Origin: an uncultured Bacteroidales bacterium
Lineage (GTDB): Bacteria; Bacteroidota; Bacteroidia; Bacteroidales; UBA932
Assembly: GCA_905234285.1 (NCBI GenBank)
Contig: CAJOHK010000005.1
Location: 1 to 64,000, forward strand
DNA: 64,000 nucleotides
Reading direction: 5' to 3'
The translations under genes and the position numbers were made by a program. Every line of letters starts with the position of its first letter. Position 1 is the first letter of the stretch. Below are positions 25,264-34,603 of the stretch, piece after piece. The notes beneath the pieces are model-generated. The model was not told where the DNA came from, ran no database searches, and was given only the letters and a program-made list of their open reading frames with translations.

Positions 25264-25578
25264 ATGGCAAAAGTAGCAACCAATAGCAATTTCAACGAGC
25301 TGCTGCAGGACAGCAAGCTGGTTGTGGTAGATTTCTGGGCAACCTGGTGCGGTCCCTGCCGCATGCTTTCTCCCATCCTGGATGAGGTGGAGGCCGAGAT
25401 GTCCAGCCAAATTACCGTGGTAAAAGTGAACGTGGACGACGCCGATGAAATTGCGGCCCAGTTCCGTATCATGAGCATTCCCACCCTGCTCTTCTTCAAG
25501 GGCGGCCAGGTGGTAGATAAAACCGTGGGTGCCATGCCCAAGCCGGCGCTGGTAGAAAAGATTAAAGCTAACCTCTAG
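25264..25578 (+). CDS. trxA: Thioredoxin
   Basis: 104 aa cytoplasmic disulfide reductase. The active site VVDFWATWCGPCRM has Cys29 and Cys32, and the cis-Pro loop is in RIMSIPTLLFFKGG. Length and motifs are canonical. It is followed after 4 nt by a small exported barrel gene and probably heads the operon that continues towards trmB. Confidence 0.96.
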   Translation: MAKVATNSNFNELLQDSKLVVVDFWATWCGPCRMLSPILDEVEAEMSSQITVVKVNVDDADEIAAQFRIMSIPTLLFFKGGQVVDKTVGAMPKPALVEKIKANL

Positions 25579-25582
25579 TCCC

Positions 25583-26290
25583 ATGAAACGATTACTTGCC
25601 GTTCTGGCCCTGAGCCTGACCACGGTGGTGGCCGCTCATGCCCAGTTTGGTGTTATTGGCGGTTTTACCTCTTCGGCCTCCTTTGTGGACACGCAGAACG
25701 CCATGGAAAACCTCAAGAATGTGAGCCTGTTCCATGCGGGTGTAGCCTACAAGATTAAAATGGGCCCCATGTTTGTCCTGGAGCCGGCCCTCATGTATCA
25801 GGTAAAGGGGGCCAACCTGCATCAGACCGTGGCCAATATCAAGTCCGGTGAACAAACCCTCGCCGACTTCTCGGGCAGTTTTGAGTCTAAGACCGGTTAC
25901 GTAGAGCTGGCCCTGGGTGCCCAGCTGGGCATCGACCTGCTGGCCTTTCGCCCGTATCTGCTCTTCGAGCCCTTCGTGGGCGTAAAGGTGTACGACGCCG
26001 AGAACTATGCTTCGACCTATCGGCTTGGGGCAGCTCAGAAGACCATTGGCAGCGAGGAAATCAACAAAGCCCTCTCCGGAGCCAAGAACTTGATAGAAGG
26101 CGGCTTTGGCGTAGGTGCCGGCGTAGAGCTGGTGAACCACGTGCAAATCTCTGTCCAATGGTTCATGAACCTGGGCAAGCTGTACAACGAGGATAAGCTC
26201 AACCAGGATGTCCTGGCCGAAGTCCAAGCCAGCTACAAGGACATCCAGAACTATCAGGGCGTCAAAATCACCCTTGGCATTTTCTTCTGA
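25583..26290 (+). CDS. Small outer-membrane beta-barrel (porin-family) protein
   Basis: 235 aa with the signal peptide MKRLLAVLALSLTTVVAAHAQ. Alternating hydrophobic strands end in an aromatic residue (GVKITLGIFF), as expected for an eight-stranded OMP barrel. Strands such as GYVELALGAQLGIDLLAFRPYLLFEPFVGVKVY are clear. An internal loop of about 30 polar residues (near 125-160) has no recognisable domain. The stop shares one base with the LOG gene start. Function is unknown. Confidence 0.75.
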   Translation: MKRLLAVLALSLTTVVAAHAQFGVIGGFTSSASFVDTQNAMENLKNVSLFHAGVAYKIKMGPMFVLEPALMYQVKGANLHQTVANIKSGEQTLADFSGSFESKTGYVELALGAQLGIDLLAFRPYLLFEPFVGVKVYDAENYASTYRLGAAQKTIGSEEINKALSGAKNLIEGGFGVGAGVELVNHVQISVQWFMNLGKLYNEDKLNQDVLAEVQASYKDIQNYQGVKITLGIFF

Positions 26291-26823
26291 TGAATCCGGG
26301 CAAAGTAGTTATCTTTTGCGCATCCAGCGACCAGATAGACCCGGCCTTCAACCAGGCGGCGCGGGCCTTGGTCCGTGCGCTTCATGAGCTGGACTATTCC
26401 TTTGTGAGCGGCGGTGGCAACCGCGGCACCATGGGCGCCATAGCCCGTGAAGCAGATGCATGCGGCGCCTTCCATACGGGGGTGCTGCCGCGTTTTATGA
26501 AGGGGCTGGAGTATCCGCACCTTTCGGCCGTTGAATGGACCGAAACCATGAGCGAACGCAAGGAGCTTATGCGCAAGGATACCTGCGCCGCCATTGCGCT
26601 TCCTGGCGGGATCGGCACGTTGGACGAATTTGCCGAAACCCATACGCTTCGCAAGCTGGGCCGCTATCATGGAGAGCTGTTTGTGCTCAATATCAAGGGC
26701 TTTTACAATCCTTTCAAAGCGTTGCTGGACCATTATGTGGCCACGGGCATGCTCTCTGTCCAGGACAAGGATCTGGTTCACTTCCCGGAATCGGTAGAAG
26801 AACTGGTAAGCTATTTCAAGTAA
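26290..26823 (+). CDS. LOG-family protein (cytokinin riboside 5'-monophosphate phosphoribohydrolase-like)
   Basis: 177 aa Rossmann-like hydrolase that can cleave nucleoside 5'-monophosphates. Both family motifs are present: FVSGGGNRGTMGAIA near residue 38 and LPGGIGTLDEFAE near 105. It overlaps the preceding barrel gene and the following prenyltransferase gene by one base each. Physiological substrates in Bacteroidota are uncertain. Confidence 0.88.
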   Translation: MNPGKVVIFCASSDQIDPAFNQAARALVRALHELDYSFVSGGGNRGTMGAIAREADACGAFHTGVLPRFMKGLEYPHLSAVEWTETMSERKELMRKDTCAAIALPGGIGTLDEFAETHTLRKLGRYHGELFVLNIKGFYNPFKALLDHYVATGMLSVQDKDLVHFPESVEELVSYFK

Positions 26824-27803
26824 TGGACATCAGGGAAATCAAGATATTCCTGGCTTCACAGCTGGAGGAAGTGGAGGCGCAGATCGATGCGGCCCTTAGG
26901 AGCGACATTGCCCTTTTGGACGCCACCAACCGCCTGCTGCGGGAGCATCCCGGCAAGATGATGCGCCCCATGCTGTCGCTGCTGGTAGCCGGTGCCTGCG
27001 GGGAGGTTAACAACGCCACATGCCGCTACGCCGCCGCCACCGAGCTTTTGCACAACGCTACCCTCATGCACGACGACGTGGTGGACGAGGCCCGGGAGCG
27101 TCGCGGCCAGCCTACCGTGAGCGCCTTGCTCAACAACTCGGCCGCCGTACTGGTGGGGGATTATTGGCTGGTGCGTTGCATGATAACGGTTCTGGACACC
27201 CCCAGCAAGGATAACCGCGTCCTGCGGCTGTATGCCCAAACGCTGGGTGCCCTGGCGCAGGGCGAGCTGCTCCAGATGCAAAAAGCGCAGTCGGGCGACA
27301 CCACCCAGGAGGATTACCTGCGCATCGTGTACTGCAAGACGGCCTCCCTCTTCGAGACTGCGGCGCTGTCGGCCGCCATTTCGGTGGCCCCGCCCGAGGA
27401 TACCATTGTCTCCATGGGCGCCTTTGCCCGCAACCTGGGCATCGCCTTCCAGATTAAGGACGATATCTTTGATTATCGGGAAGACCTGGCGGCGCTGGGA
27501 AAGCCTGTGGGCATCGACCTCAAGGAGCAAAAGATTACCCAGCCGCTGCTGTGCGCACTGGAAGGTCTGTCCCCGGAGGAGGCGTCCGTCATCCGTGATA
27601 AGGTAACGCGCATCGCAGACCATCCGGATCTAGCCCGCGAAGTCAAAACCTTCGTACATGCCCGCAAGGGCGTAGAAAAGGCCACAGATGTGATGGCGGA
27701 CTTCATCCAGAAGGCCATTGACTGCTTGTCCTGCCTGCCCGAGTCGGCCAGCAAACAGTATTTAAAACAACTCGCACTTTTTGTGGGAGAACGCAACTGG
27801 TAA
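26823..27803 (+). CDS. Polyprenyl synthetase (trans-isoprenyl diphosphate synthase)
   Basis: Makes the long all-trans prenyl diphosphate used for menaquinone side chains, or a shorter prenyl donor. The first Asp-rich motif is LMHDDVVDEARERRGQPT and the second is FQIKDDIFDYRED. GKMMRPMLSLL matches the usual GGKRxRP element with M in place of R/K. The track ORF starts 288 nt upstream in another gene. The ATG at 26823 in the TAATG junction gives 326 aa. It is coupled to LOG upstream and holB downstream. Confidence 0.92.
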   Translation: MDIREIKIFLASQLEEVEAQIDAALRSDIALLDATNRLLREHPGKMMRPMLSLLVAGACGEVNNATCRYAAATELLHNATLMHDDVVDEARERRGQPTVSALLNNSAAVLVGDYWLVRCMITVLDTPSKDNRVLRLYAQTLGALAQGELLQMQKAQSGDTTQEDYLRIVYCKTASLFETAALSAAISVAPPEDTIVSMGAFARNLGIAFQIKDDIFDYREDLAALGKPVGIDLKEQKITQPLLCALEGLSPEEASVIRDKVTRIADHPDLAREVKTFVHARKGVEKATDVMADFIQKAIDCLSCLPESASKQYLKQLALFVGERNW

Positions 27804-28777
27804 TGAAAGTGTACGGGAATACGGACGTTCAGGCCGCGCTGTTCCAGATGGTTCGGAGCGCGCACGTTCCGCATGCCCTGCTGCTGCACGAGGATGATGG
27901 CGGTGGCGCCCTGCCCCTGGCCCTTTCTTTCCTTACCGAGCTATACGGCGGCAGCCCCCGCGTAGAGAAACTCATCCACCCGGACATCCACTTTGTTTTC
28001 CCCGTAGCAGGGCCCGACAAACCGGTGTCGTTGCAGTTCATCGGCCCTTTCCGGGAGCTGGTGCTGGAGAATCCCTATTTCTTTGAGAATGAGCTCTATG
28101 AGGCCATCGGAATAGAGGGGAAGCAGAGCAATATCTCGGTGAATGAGGCCCGCAGCATCCTGGACCGGCTGTCCCTTTCGGCCGTGGAAGGCGGTTACCG
28201 GACAGTGGTCCTGTACCTGCCCGAGAAAATGAATGCGCAGGCGGCCAATGCCCTCCTCAAGATGGTAGAGGAACCGCCGCTCAAAACGCTTTTCATCTTC
28301 ATCACCCATGCGCCCGAAAAGGTGCTGGTTACCATCTCTTCCCGTTGCCTGCACCTGCGCGTGCAGCCGCTCAGCCTGGAGGCCGATGAAGAAGTCCATG
28401 CCAAGGAAGCCGCCGGCAATGCCGTCCTCCGGGACCTGTTCCACGATTTACTGGAAGCGGTAGTGGCCCGGGACCTCCTGAAGGCGCTGGAAACCGGCGA
28501 GGCCGTGGCCGACCTGAAAGTCCGCGAGCAGCAGAAGCTGTTCTGCAAACTGGCCTCGGAAGACCTTCGGCGGGTGTTTTTGCTGCAAAAAATGCCGCAG
28601 CTTTCCCGCGTGCCGGCAGGGGAGGACGCCTTCTTTTCCCGCATGGCCGCCAGCCTCAAACCCACGTTCCCCCGCAGGGGTATGCTCTGTCTGGACAGGG
28701 CCCTCCTCCTGGTGGAACGCAATGTAAACCAGAAAATTCTCTTCACCGACTTGGTGAATCAATTATATAACCTATGA
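27803..28777 (+). CDS. holB: DNA polymerase III subunit delta'
   Basis: Clamp-loader subunit of the replicase, 324 aa. It shows the weakly conserved N-terminal AAA+ region (VRSAHVPHALLLHEDDGGGALPLALSF), the strongly conserved central EKMNAQAANALLKMVEEPPLKTLFIFITHAPEKVLVTISSRC (sensor 1 and SRC motif), and a helical C-terminal collar domain. It is coupled upstream (TAATG) and overlaps ricT by 4 nt (ATGA). The P-loop is degenerate, as usual for delta'. Confidence 0.92.
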   Translation: MKVYGNTDVQAALFQMVRSAHVPHALLLHEDDGGGALPLALSFLTELYGGSPRVEKLIHPDIHFVFPVAGPDKPVSLQFIGPFRELVLENPYFFENELYEAIGIEGKQSNISVNEARSILDRLSLSAVEGGYRTVVLYLPEKMNAQAANALLKMVEEPPLKTLFIFITHAPEKVLVTISSRCLHLRVQPLSLEADEEVHAKEAAGNAVLRDLFHDLLEAVVARDLLKALETGEAVADLKVREQQKLFCKLASEDLRRVFLLQKMPQLSRVPAGEDAFFSRMAASLKPTFPRRGMLCLDRALLLVERNVNQKILFTDLVNQLYNL

Positions 28778-29922
28778 CCGAATATTCCAACGAGTCCATT
28801 CAGTTTGACTGTTTCCGGGGCTGCACTGTGGTTACCGACGAACAGTCCGGCGAGAAGGACATCAAATACAGGCAGGGATGCTGCAAGCTGGAGGTGTACG
28901 ATACCCTCAAGGGAATTGGCCAGGAGCAGTTTGACAGCTACTACGAGGTGCGTTTCAAGAACACTCGCAAGGGAATTTACCAGAACGCGTCGGGCCAGAG
29001 CATCAAAACCGGTGACTTGGTGGTGGTAGAGGCCGCCACAGGCCACGATTTGGGCATTGTGACGCTGGAAGGCGCCATTGTGGGCCGTCAGATGAAATGC
29101 AAGGGCGTGGACCCGTCCAAGCAGGAAATCAAGAAGATATACCGCAAGGCCCGTCCCTTCGATATCCAGCGTTGGCAGGAGGCCATTGCCCGGGAACAGG
29201 AAACCATGATCCGCGCCCGTGTACTGGCCAATAACCTGGGCCTGGAGATGAAAATCGGCGACGTGGAATTCCAGGGCGACGGCACCAAGGCCATCTTCTA
29301 CTACATTGCCGACGGCCGCGTGGACTTCCGCCAGCTCATCAAGGACTTTGCCGATGAATTCCACATCCGCGTGGAGATGAAGCAGATAGGCGCCCGCCAG
29401 GAAGCCGGCCTCATCGGCGGTCTGGGCGTTTGTGGCCGGGAGCTCTGCTGCGCCAACTATATCACGGAGTTCAAGTCCATCACCACTTCGGCCGCCCGCA
29501 CGCAGGACCTTTCCCTGAATCCGCAGAAACTGGCCGGACAGTGCGGCAAGCTCAAATGCTGCCTCAACTACGAGGTGGCGGCCTATATGGACGCCCATTC
29601 CCGCATCCCCCGCGTGGTGGAGCCGCTGGAGTTCCAGGACGGACAGGCCTGGCTGGTAAAGACCGACATCCTGGCCGAGACGCTGTACTTCTCCTACGAG
29701 AAAGGCTCTCTGGCACAGATCTATCCGCTTAGCGCCGATGCAGTGCGCGACATCATCTCCATGAACCGCCGCGGCGAGAAACCCGTGACGCTCCTGCCCG
29801 AGAAGGTGGCAGCCATGCCGGAGTTCGTGTCGGCAGTAGGCGATGATGCCATCAACCGGTTCGACCCCGAAAAACGCAAAAAACGCCATAAGAATAAGAA
29901 CCGGGGCAAAAAGAATGCGTAA
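28774..29922 (+). CDS. ricT: RicT-type PSP1-domain protein
   Basis: 382 aa PSP1/RicT family. In Bacillus the Ric complex binds Fe-S clusters and guides RNase Y. The PSP1 core spans about residues 60-300 and contains the cysteine motifs GVCGRELCCANYI and QCGKLKCCLNYEVAAYM. An additional N-terminal segment has GCTVVTDEQSG and a Cys pair (GCCKLEVYD). The lysine/arginine-rich tail (EKRKKRHKNKNRGKKNA) suggests RNA contact. It is placed between holB and a GldH-like lipoprotein, a common order in the phylum. Confidence 0.9.
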   Translation: MTEYSNESIQFDCFRGCTVVTDEQSGEKDIKYRQGCCKLEVYDTLKGIGQEQFDSYYEVRFKNTRKGIYQNASGQSIKTGDLVVVEAATGHDLGIVTLEGAIVGRQMKCKGVDPSKQEIKKIYRKARPFDIQRWQEAIAREQETMIRARVLANNLGLEMKIGDVEFQGDGTKAIFYYIADGRVDFRQLIKDFADEFHIRVEMKQIGARQEAGLIGGLGVCGRELCCANYITEFKSITTSAARTQDLSLNPQKLAGQCGKLKCCLNYEVAAYMDAHSRIPRVVEPLEFQDGQAWLVKTDILAETLYFSYEKGSLAQIYPLSADAVRDIISMNRRGEKPVTLLPEKVAAMPEFVSAVGDDAINRFDPEKRKKRHKNKNRGKKNA

Positions 29923-30307
29923 GTACCTGATCATCCTACTTTGCCTGCTGGCTACGGCCTGCCATGAGCCCGGTTCCCAGGAGCGTTTCATAAAGGGAAC
30001 GGGGCCCTTTGTGTTCACCGTAGATATGAGCGATACCACCGCCACCTACGATTTTGACCTGTATACCCGCCTGGAAGGGGATGTTTTTCCGCCGGAACTG
30101 GAACTGTTGATGCGCTGGAGTTCGCCTTCCGATTCCGTGTATCAGGAAACGGTCTTCCTGCCCCTTTCCAACCAGGTTTATGCGCCCTACCGGTCCGGCG
30201 TGGCCCCTTCGGAGCCCGGCATCTGGATGCTCACCATCTCGGCTCCCTCTTGCCACCTCATTCCCGATTTCAGAGGCTTGGGGCTGGTAGTTGAGAAAAA
30301 GAAGTAA
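29915..30307 (+). CDS. GldH-like lipoprotein
   Basis: 130 aa with a lipoprotein signal (MRKYLIILLCLLATAC, Cys16) and a single beta-sandwich of about 100 residues. The pattern ELLMRWSSPSDSVYQETVFLPL and EPGIWMLTIS recalls GldH, one of the gliding/Por-associated lipoproteins often encoded after holB and ricT, although non-gliding Bacteroidales keep it too. It overlaps ricT by 8 nt. It is shorter than typical GldH, so the assignment leans on position. Confidence 0.6.
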   Translation: MRKYLIILLCLLATACHEPGSQERFIKGTGPFVFTVDMSDTTATYDFDLYTRLEGDVFPPELELLMRWSSPSDSVYQETVFLPLSNQVYAPYRSGVAPSEPGIWMLTISAPSCHLIPDFRGLGLVVEKKK

Positions 30308-30309
30308 TT

Positions 30310-31131
30310 ATGGGTCACGGAAAACTGAAAAAATTTGCCGAGAACGAGACGTTCCGCTGCCTGCTGCAGCCTTCTGCGGCCGAGGTGCTCAGTGTCAAGG
30401 AGCCTGGGAGCAAGGCGCTGCGTTTAAAGGACCATGCCATCAAGGGGCACTGGGGGCAGGAGATGTTTGGCAATGACCATCCCATTGTGCTGGAACTGGG
30501 ATGTGGGAAAGGGGACTATACCATAGCCCTGGCCAAGCGGAATCCGGATATCAACTACATTGGCGTGGATATCAAGGGCGCCCGCCTGTGGAAGGGCGCC
30601 AAAGAAGCCACCGAAACGGCCATGCCCAATGCGGCTTTTTTGCGCACCCGCATCGAGTTCATCGAGGCGTTCTTCGGCCCCGGAGAGGTGTCCGAAATCT
30701 GGCTCACCTTCAGTGACCCCCAGCTTCGCGGATCCGAGAACAGCCGCCTCTCCTCTCCGCTCTTCCTGGAGCGTTACCGCAAATTCCTCCAGCCCGGCGG
30801 TATTGTTCACCTAAAAACCGACTCCCGCTACCTCTACGAATACACCCAGGCCGTTTGCCAGGTGAACCATTTGGAAGTACTGGCTTTTGGTACTGACATT
30901 TATCGGGAGGGGATATATTCCCTCCCGATGGATTTTGAGGCAGTGACACAGGTCCAGACCTTCTATGAACGGATGTTCCTGGACATGGGCTTTCCTATCA
31001 CCTATATGGCGTTCTGCATAGACCATGAGGGGGCGTATGCGTTCCCCGGAGAGGTCTTTGACCATGAAAAGTGGCTGGAGGCCGAAGGTCCCCGCCGCAG
31101 TTTTTCGCACCAACCTACCAAAAAGGCCTGA
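30310..31131 (+). CDS. trmB: tRNA (guanine-N7)-methyltransferase
   Basis: Makes m7G46 in the variable loop of tRNAs. It has 273 aa with motif I VLELGCGKGDYTIALAKRNPDINYIGVDIKGARLWKGAKEA and the substrate loop VSEIWLTFSDPQLRGSENSRLSSPLFLERYRKFLQPGG. The loop has the Bacteroidota form in place of the proteobacterial FPDPWPKKRH. A conserved C-terminal TFYERMF follows. It lies 2 nt after the GldH-like gene and closes that operon. Confidence 0.9.
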   Translation: MGHGKLKKFAENETFRCLLQPSAAEVLSVKEPGSKALRLKDHAIKGHWGQEMFGNDHPIVLELGCGKGDYTIALAKRNPDINYIGVDIKGARLWKGAKEATETAMPNAAFLRTRIEFIEAFFGPGEVSEIWLTFSDPQLRGSENSRLSSPLFLERYRKFLQPGGIVHLKTDSRYLYEYTQAVCQVNHLEVLAFGTDIYREGIYSLPMDFEAVTQVQTFYERMFLDMGFPITYMAFCIDHEGAYAFPGEVFDHEKWLEAEGPRRSFSHQPTKKA

Positions 31132-31138
31132 TTTTTAT

Positions 31139-31146
31139 TATCTTTG
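31139..31146 (+). promoter_or_regulatory. -7 box of the MerR-Nif3 operon
   Basis: TATCTTTG, ending 7 nt before the MerR ATG at 31154 and starting just after the trmB stop. It predicts a leaderless message. No good -33 TTG is seen. Confidence 0.5.
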
Positions 31147-31153
31147 CATTACT

Positions 31154-31471
31154 ATGGCAAAGATGATTTATACAATGGGCGAGGTGGCGCAGCTGCTGGG
31201 GGAGCAAACCTCGGCCGTGCGCTACTGGAGCAACTATTTTGACAAGTTCGTGAAGCCCCGGCGCAACGCCAAGGGCAACCGCATGTATCACCCCGAGGAT
31301 GTGGAGACGCTGCAGCAAATTCAGTTTCTCCTTAAGAACCAGGGTCTTACGCTGGAAGGCGCCAAGCAGCGTCTCACGGAGAACCGCCGCAGCGTAGACA
31401 GGCGGGTAAAGGCCCTCAATGAACTCAAGGAAATCAGGGCACAGCTGGTGGCCGTTCGCAAAACCCTATGA
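31154..31471 (+). CDS. MerR-family transcriptional regulator
   Basis: 105 aa. The N-terminal winged HTH reads MIYTMGEVAQLLGEQTSAVRYWSNYFDKFVKPRRNAKGNRMYHPEDVETLQQIQFLLKNQGLTLEGAKQRL, and a short coiled coil follows. No effector domain or metal-binding cysteines remain, so the signal is unknown. The track ORF starts far upstream in trmB; the ATG at 31154 is the family start. It is coupled to the Nif3-like gene by ATGA. Confidence 0.88.
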   Translation: MAKMIYTMGEVAQLLGEQTSAVRYWSNYFDKFVKPRRNAKGNRMYHPEDVETLQQIQFLLKNQGLTLEGAKQRLTENRRSVDRRVKALNELKEIRAQLVAVRKTL

Positions 31472-32256
31472 AAGTAAAGGACATTACAGCAGCGCTGGAG
31501 TCGCTTGCTCCGCTCTGTATCCAGGAGCGCTGGGACAACAGCGGCCTCCTTATCGGCAGCCCGGAGGACGAGGTTCACGGGGTGCTGGTGGGCTTTGACT
31601 GCACGCCGGAACTCATAGACGAAGCCATAGCAAGCGGCTGCGACATGGTGGTTACGCACCATCCGCTCATTTTTAACGGCATCAAGCACATCAATGCCCT
31701 GGATCCGGTGGGAGCGGCCGTGATGAAGGCCGTGAAAGGTGGCGTGGCAGTTTATGCCGCGCACACGTCGGCCGACAAAGTACCGCAGGGCGTGAGCGGG
31801 GCCATGGCCAAAAGGCTGGGGCTGCAGGATATCGAAATCCTGCTCCCGGACCCGGATGCCTCTACCGGCCTGGGCTGCATCGGCTATCTTCCCATTCCCA
31901 TGACGGGGGAGGAGGTGCTGGCCTACGTAAAGGAGAAGTTCGGCCTGCAGGTCATCCGTTCGTCCAAGCCCCTGGAAACGCCCATCCAGAAAGTGGCGCT
32001 CCTGGGCGGCAGCGGCGCCTCGGAGATGGAAGCGGCCCTTCAAAAGGGAGCCCAGCTCTATATCACCGCCGATGTCTCCTATCACCATTTCTTTGTCCCG
32101 GAGGGGTTCATGGTCATGGACATCGGCCATTTTGAGAGCGAAGTGGAGATTGTAGACATTTTCTTGGCTCAGATACGGAAAAATTTTCCTACCTTTGCAA
32201 GCTACAAAAGTGCCGCGCTGGACAGGAGCAATCCGGTCCACTATTTTGTGATGTAA
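31468..32256 (+). CDS. Nif3-like dinuclear metal-centre hexameric protein
   Basis: 262 aa member of the YbgI/Nif3 family. Metal ligands are seen in CDMVVTHHPLIFNGIKHI near 60-75 and in the C-terminal MVMDIGHFESE. GVLVGFDCTPELIDEA is the usual first motif. The family forms toroidal hexamers with two metals per subunit, and proposed activities (GTP cyclohydrolase type 2, hydrolase) remain uncertain. It lies between MerR (ATGA overlap) and the zinc-ribbon protein (25 nt), a frequent arrangement. Confidence 0.88.
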   Translation: MKVKDITAALESLAPLCIQERWDNSGLLIGSPEDEVHGVLVGFDCTPELIDEAIASGCDMVVTHHPLIFNGIKHINALDPVGAAVMKAVKGGVAVYAAHTSADKVPQGVSGAMAKRLGLQDIEILLPDPDASTGLGCIGYLPIPMTGEEVLAYVKEKFGLQVIRSSKPLETPIQKVALLGGSGASEMEAALQKGAQLYITADVSYHHFFVPEGFMVMDIGHFESEVEIVDIFLAQIRKNFPTFASYKSAALDRSNPVHYFVM

Positions 32257-32281
32257 ATACATAAATCGATTTATAATTTTT

Positions 32282-33109
32282 ATGGCAAGTACCAAGAAAA
32301 CAACCGCCGCCGCTGTGAAAGTGGAGGCCCCTATCGATCAGAGGGAAACTTTTGTGTCGCTGCAGAAGAATTTCGCCGACTCCGACATGCCCGTAGAGGA
32401 AAAACTCAAGGTCCTCTATCAGCTTCAGGCCGCCGATTCCGAGATTGATAAAATCATCCAGCTCCGCGGAGAACTTCCCGCCGAGGTGGCCGCCCTGGAG
32501 GAGGAAATCGCTGGCCTAAAGGAGCGCAGCGCTTCCATCTCGGCCCTCATCGACCAGATGAACCGCAATATCGCCGATGCCAAGTTGTCCATCTCAGAGC
32601 ACGAGAGCATCATCGAGAAATACCAGCACCAGCTGGAGAGCATCGCCAACTCCCGCGAGTACGACTCCCTGAACAAGGAAATCGAGAACCAGGAGCTCCT
32701 GCGTCAGATCGACGAGAAAACCATCAACGACACCCGCGTAGAGATTGCCAGTCAAAAGGCCGAGTTGGACGAGCTCAAGGACCGTCTCACCATCCGCACG
32801 GAGGACCTCAAGGCCAAGAAGGCCGAGCTGGAGACCATCGTGGAAGAGACCGCCAAGGAAGAAGCCGTGCTGCGTGAGCGCCGCGAGGCCTGCGCCGCCA
32901 AGATTGACGCCCGCACCATGAGCGCCTACGAGCGCATCCGCGCCAGCGTACACAACCACCTGGCCGTGGTAGGCATCTACAACGGCGACTCCTGCGGAGG
33001 TTGCTTCAACACCATCACCCCCCAGCGTCGCGTAGAGATTGCCTCCAATCGCAAGCTCATCATCTGCGAGCACTGCGGCCGCATTATCATCAACCCGGAT
33101 TTCGAATAG
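32282..33109 (+). CDS. Coiled-coil protein with C4-type zinc ribbon (CdsZ/DUF164 family)
   Basis: 275 aa. An alanine/lysine-rich N-terminal tail is followed by a long antiparallel coiled coil (about 45-220) and a terminal four-cysteine ribbon, GDSCGGCFNTITPQRR...LIICEHCGRIIINPDFE. The family is widespread; a role in nucleic acid or secretion-related binding has been proposed. It is translated upstream of dnaB with a 4-nt gap. Confidence 0.88.
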   Translation: MASTKKTTAAAVKVEAPIDQRETFVSLQKNFADSDMPVEEKLKVLYQLQAADSEIDKIIQLRGELPAEVAALEEEIAGLKERSASISALIDQMNRNIADAKLSISEHESIIEKYQHQLESIANSREYDSLNKEIENQELLRQIDEKTINDTRVEIASQKAELDELKDRLTIRTEDLKAKKAELETIVEETAKEEAVLRERREACAAKIDARTMSAYERIRASVHNHLAVVGIYNGDSCGGCFNTITPQRRVEIASNRKLIICEHCGRIIINPDFE

Positions 33110-33113
33110 CCGT

Positions 33114-34601
33114 ATGCCGGACGCCTCCCGCAAGAAAAACAGACCGGAGCAGCCCCTCAATCTGGACACCCTTATGGGGAACAAACCCCCGCAGGCGCTG
33201 GATGTAGAAGAGGCTGTACTGGGTGCCATGCTGGTAGAGCCTGCCACCATAGACGAGTCTATGGAGGAGCTCAGCGCCAACTGCTTCTATGACCCGCAGC
33301 ATCGTATGATCTTCGAGGCCATGAGCGAGCTGGTGAACGAGCATGTGAGCATCGACCTGGTCACCGTGAGCGAGAAACTCCGCTCCAAGGGCAACCTGGA
33401 GGCGGTAGGCGGTCCCGTGGTGCTGGCGCGCCTTTCCCAAAACATCGGCGCCGCCGCCCACATCGAATACTACATCAAAATCCTCAAGCAGAAGACCATC
33501 CAGCGGGATCTTATTACGGCTTCGTACGAGATTCTCAAGCAGTCTTTTGACGAGTCCACCAACGTGGACGACCTCATCGACAATGCCCAGACCAAGGTCT
33601 TCGCCGCCATCCAGAACAACGTAAAGCGGGATGTGCAGGATATCGGCTCCATCATCAACTCGGTGCTGGACAACCTGCAGGAACTGCAAAACACCACCGG
33701 TCTGTCGGGTGTGCCCTCCGGTTTCCCCACCATAGACCGCATTACCCAGGGCTGGCAAAAGAGCGACCTCATTATCCTGGCGGCCCGTCCGTCGGTGGGT
33801 AAAACCGCCTTTGCCCTCAATATTGCCCGCAATGCGGCCGTTGAGGCCAACATGCCCGTGGCGGTGTTCTCACTGGAAATGAGCGCCGACCAACTGGGCA
33901 AGCGCCTCATTACCACGGAGTCGGGCTTGTCCGGAGAAAAGATCAAAGGCGGTATCAAGCTGGAACCTTATGAGTGGATCCAACTGGAAGATACGCTCAA
34001 GCGCCTGTCCAAGGCTCCGCTCTATATTGACGATACGCCCGGTATTCCCATCATGGAATTCCGTACCAAGGCCAAGCGTCTGGTCAAGCAAAAGGGCGTT
34101 CGTCTCATTGTGGTAGACTATCTCCAGCTCATGCAGGGCCCCGTAGAACTCCGCGGCCTGCGCGAGCAGGAGGTGGCAGCCATCTCCCGTACGCTAAAGG
34201 CTACGGCCAAGGAACTCAACATCCCCATCATTGCGCTTTCCCAGCTGTCCCGTAACGCCGTGCAGCGCACTGGCGGCACCGGCAAACCGCAGCTCAGCGA
34301 CCTCCGCGAATCCGGTTCCATCGAGCAGGACGCCGATATGGTCATCTTCATCCATCGCCCGGACTTTGTGGGCATGAGCGACAACCCGGAGGACAAGGAG
34401 AAAGCCATCATCGTCATAGCCAAGCACCGCAACGGCGAGGTCTGCGATATTGAGATGAAGTACAAAGCCGGCCAGGTGAAGTTTGTAGAGCCGGACCAGA
34501 GCCTTGACGTGTATGCCTCCCGTGGCCCCGTAGCCAGCGCTGTCAATGACACGCCTCCAGCTGCCGCACCGTACGATTTCGAGAATCAGGAAGCCTTCTA
34601 G
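33114..34601 (+). CDS. dnaB: Replicative DNA helicase DnaB
   Basis: Ring helicase of the replication fork. It has 495 aa with an N-terminal helical domain starting PQALDVEEAVLGAMLVEPATIDESMEEL. The RecA-like motor has Walker A AARPSVGKTAFAL, Walker B VRLIVVDYLQLM and the arginine-finger region. The ATG at 33114 is chosen because it lies 4 nt after the zinc-ribbon stop and gives the usual short polar tail. The track start at 33039 overlaps the upstream gene. No intein is present. Confidence 0.96.
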   Translation: MPDASRKKNRPEQPLNLDTLMGNKPPQALDVEEAVLGAMLVEPATIDESMEELSANCFYDPQHRMIFEAMSELVNEHVSIDLVTVSEKLRSKGNLEAVGGPVVLARLSQNIGAAAHIEYYIKILKQKTIQRDLITASYEILKQSFDESTNVDDLIDNAQTKVFAAIQNNVKRDVQDIGSIINSVLDNLQELQNTTGLSGVPSGFPTIDRITQGWQKSDLIILAARPSVGKTAFALNIARNAAVEANMPVAVFSLEMSADQLGKRLITTESGLSGEKIKGGIKLEPYEWIQLEDTLKRLSKAPLYIDDTPGIPIMEFRTKAKRLVKQKGVRLIVVDYLQLMQGPVELRGLREQEVAAISRTLKATAKELNIPIIALSQLSRNAVQRTGGTGKPQLSDLRESGSIEQDADMVIFIHRPDFVGMSDNPEDKEKAIIVIAKHRNGEVCDIEMKYKAGQVKFVEPDQSLDVYASRGPVASAVNDTPPAAAPYDFENQEAF

Positions 34602-34603
34602 CC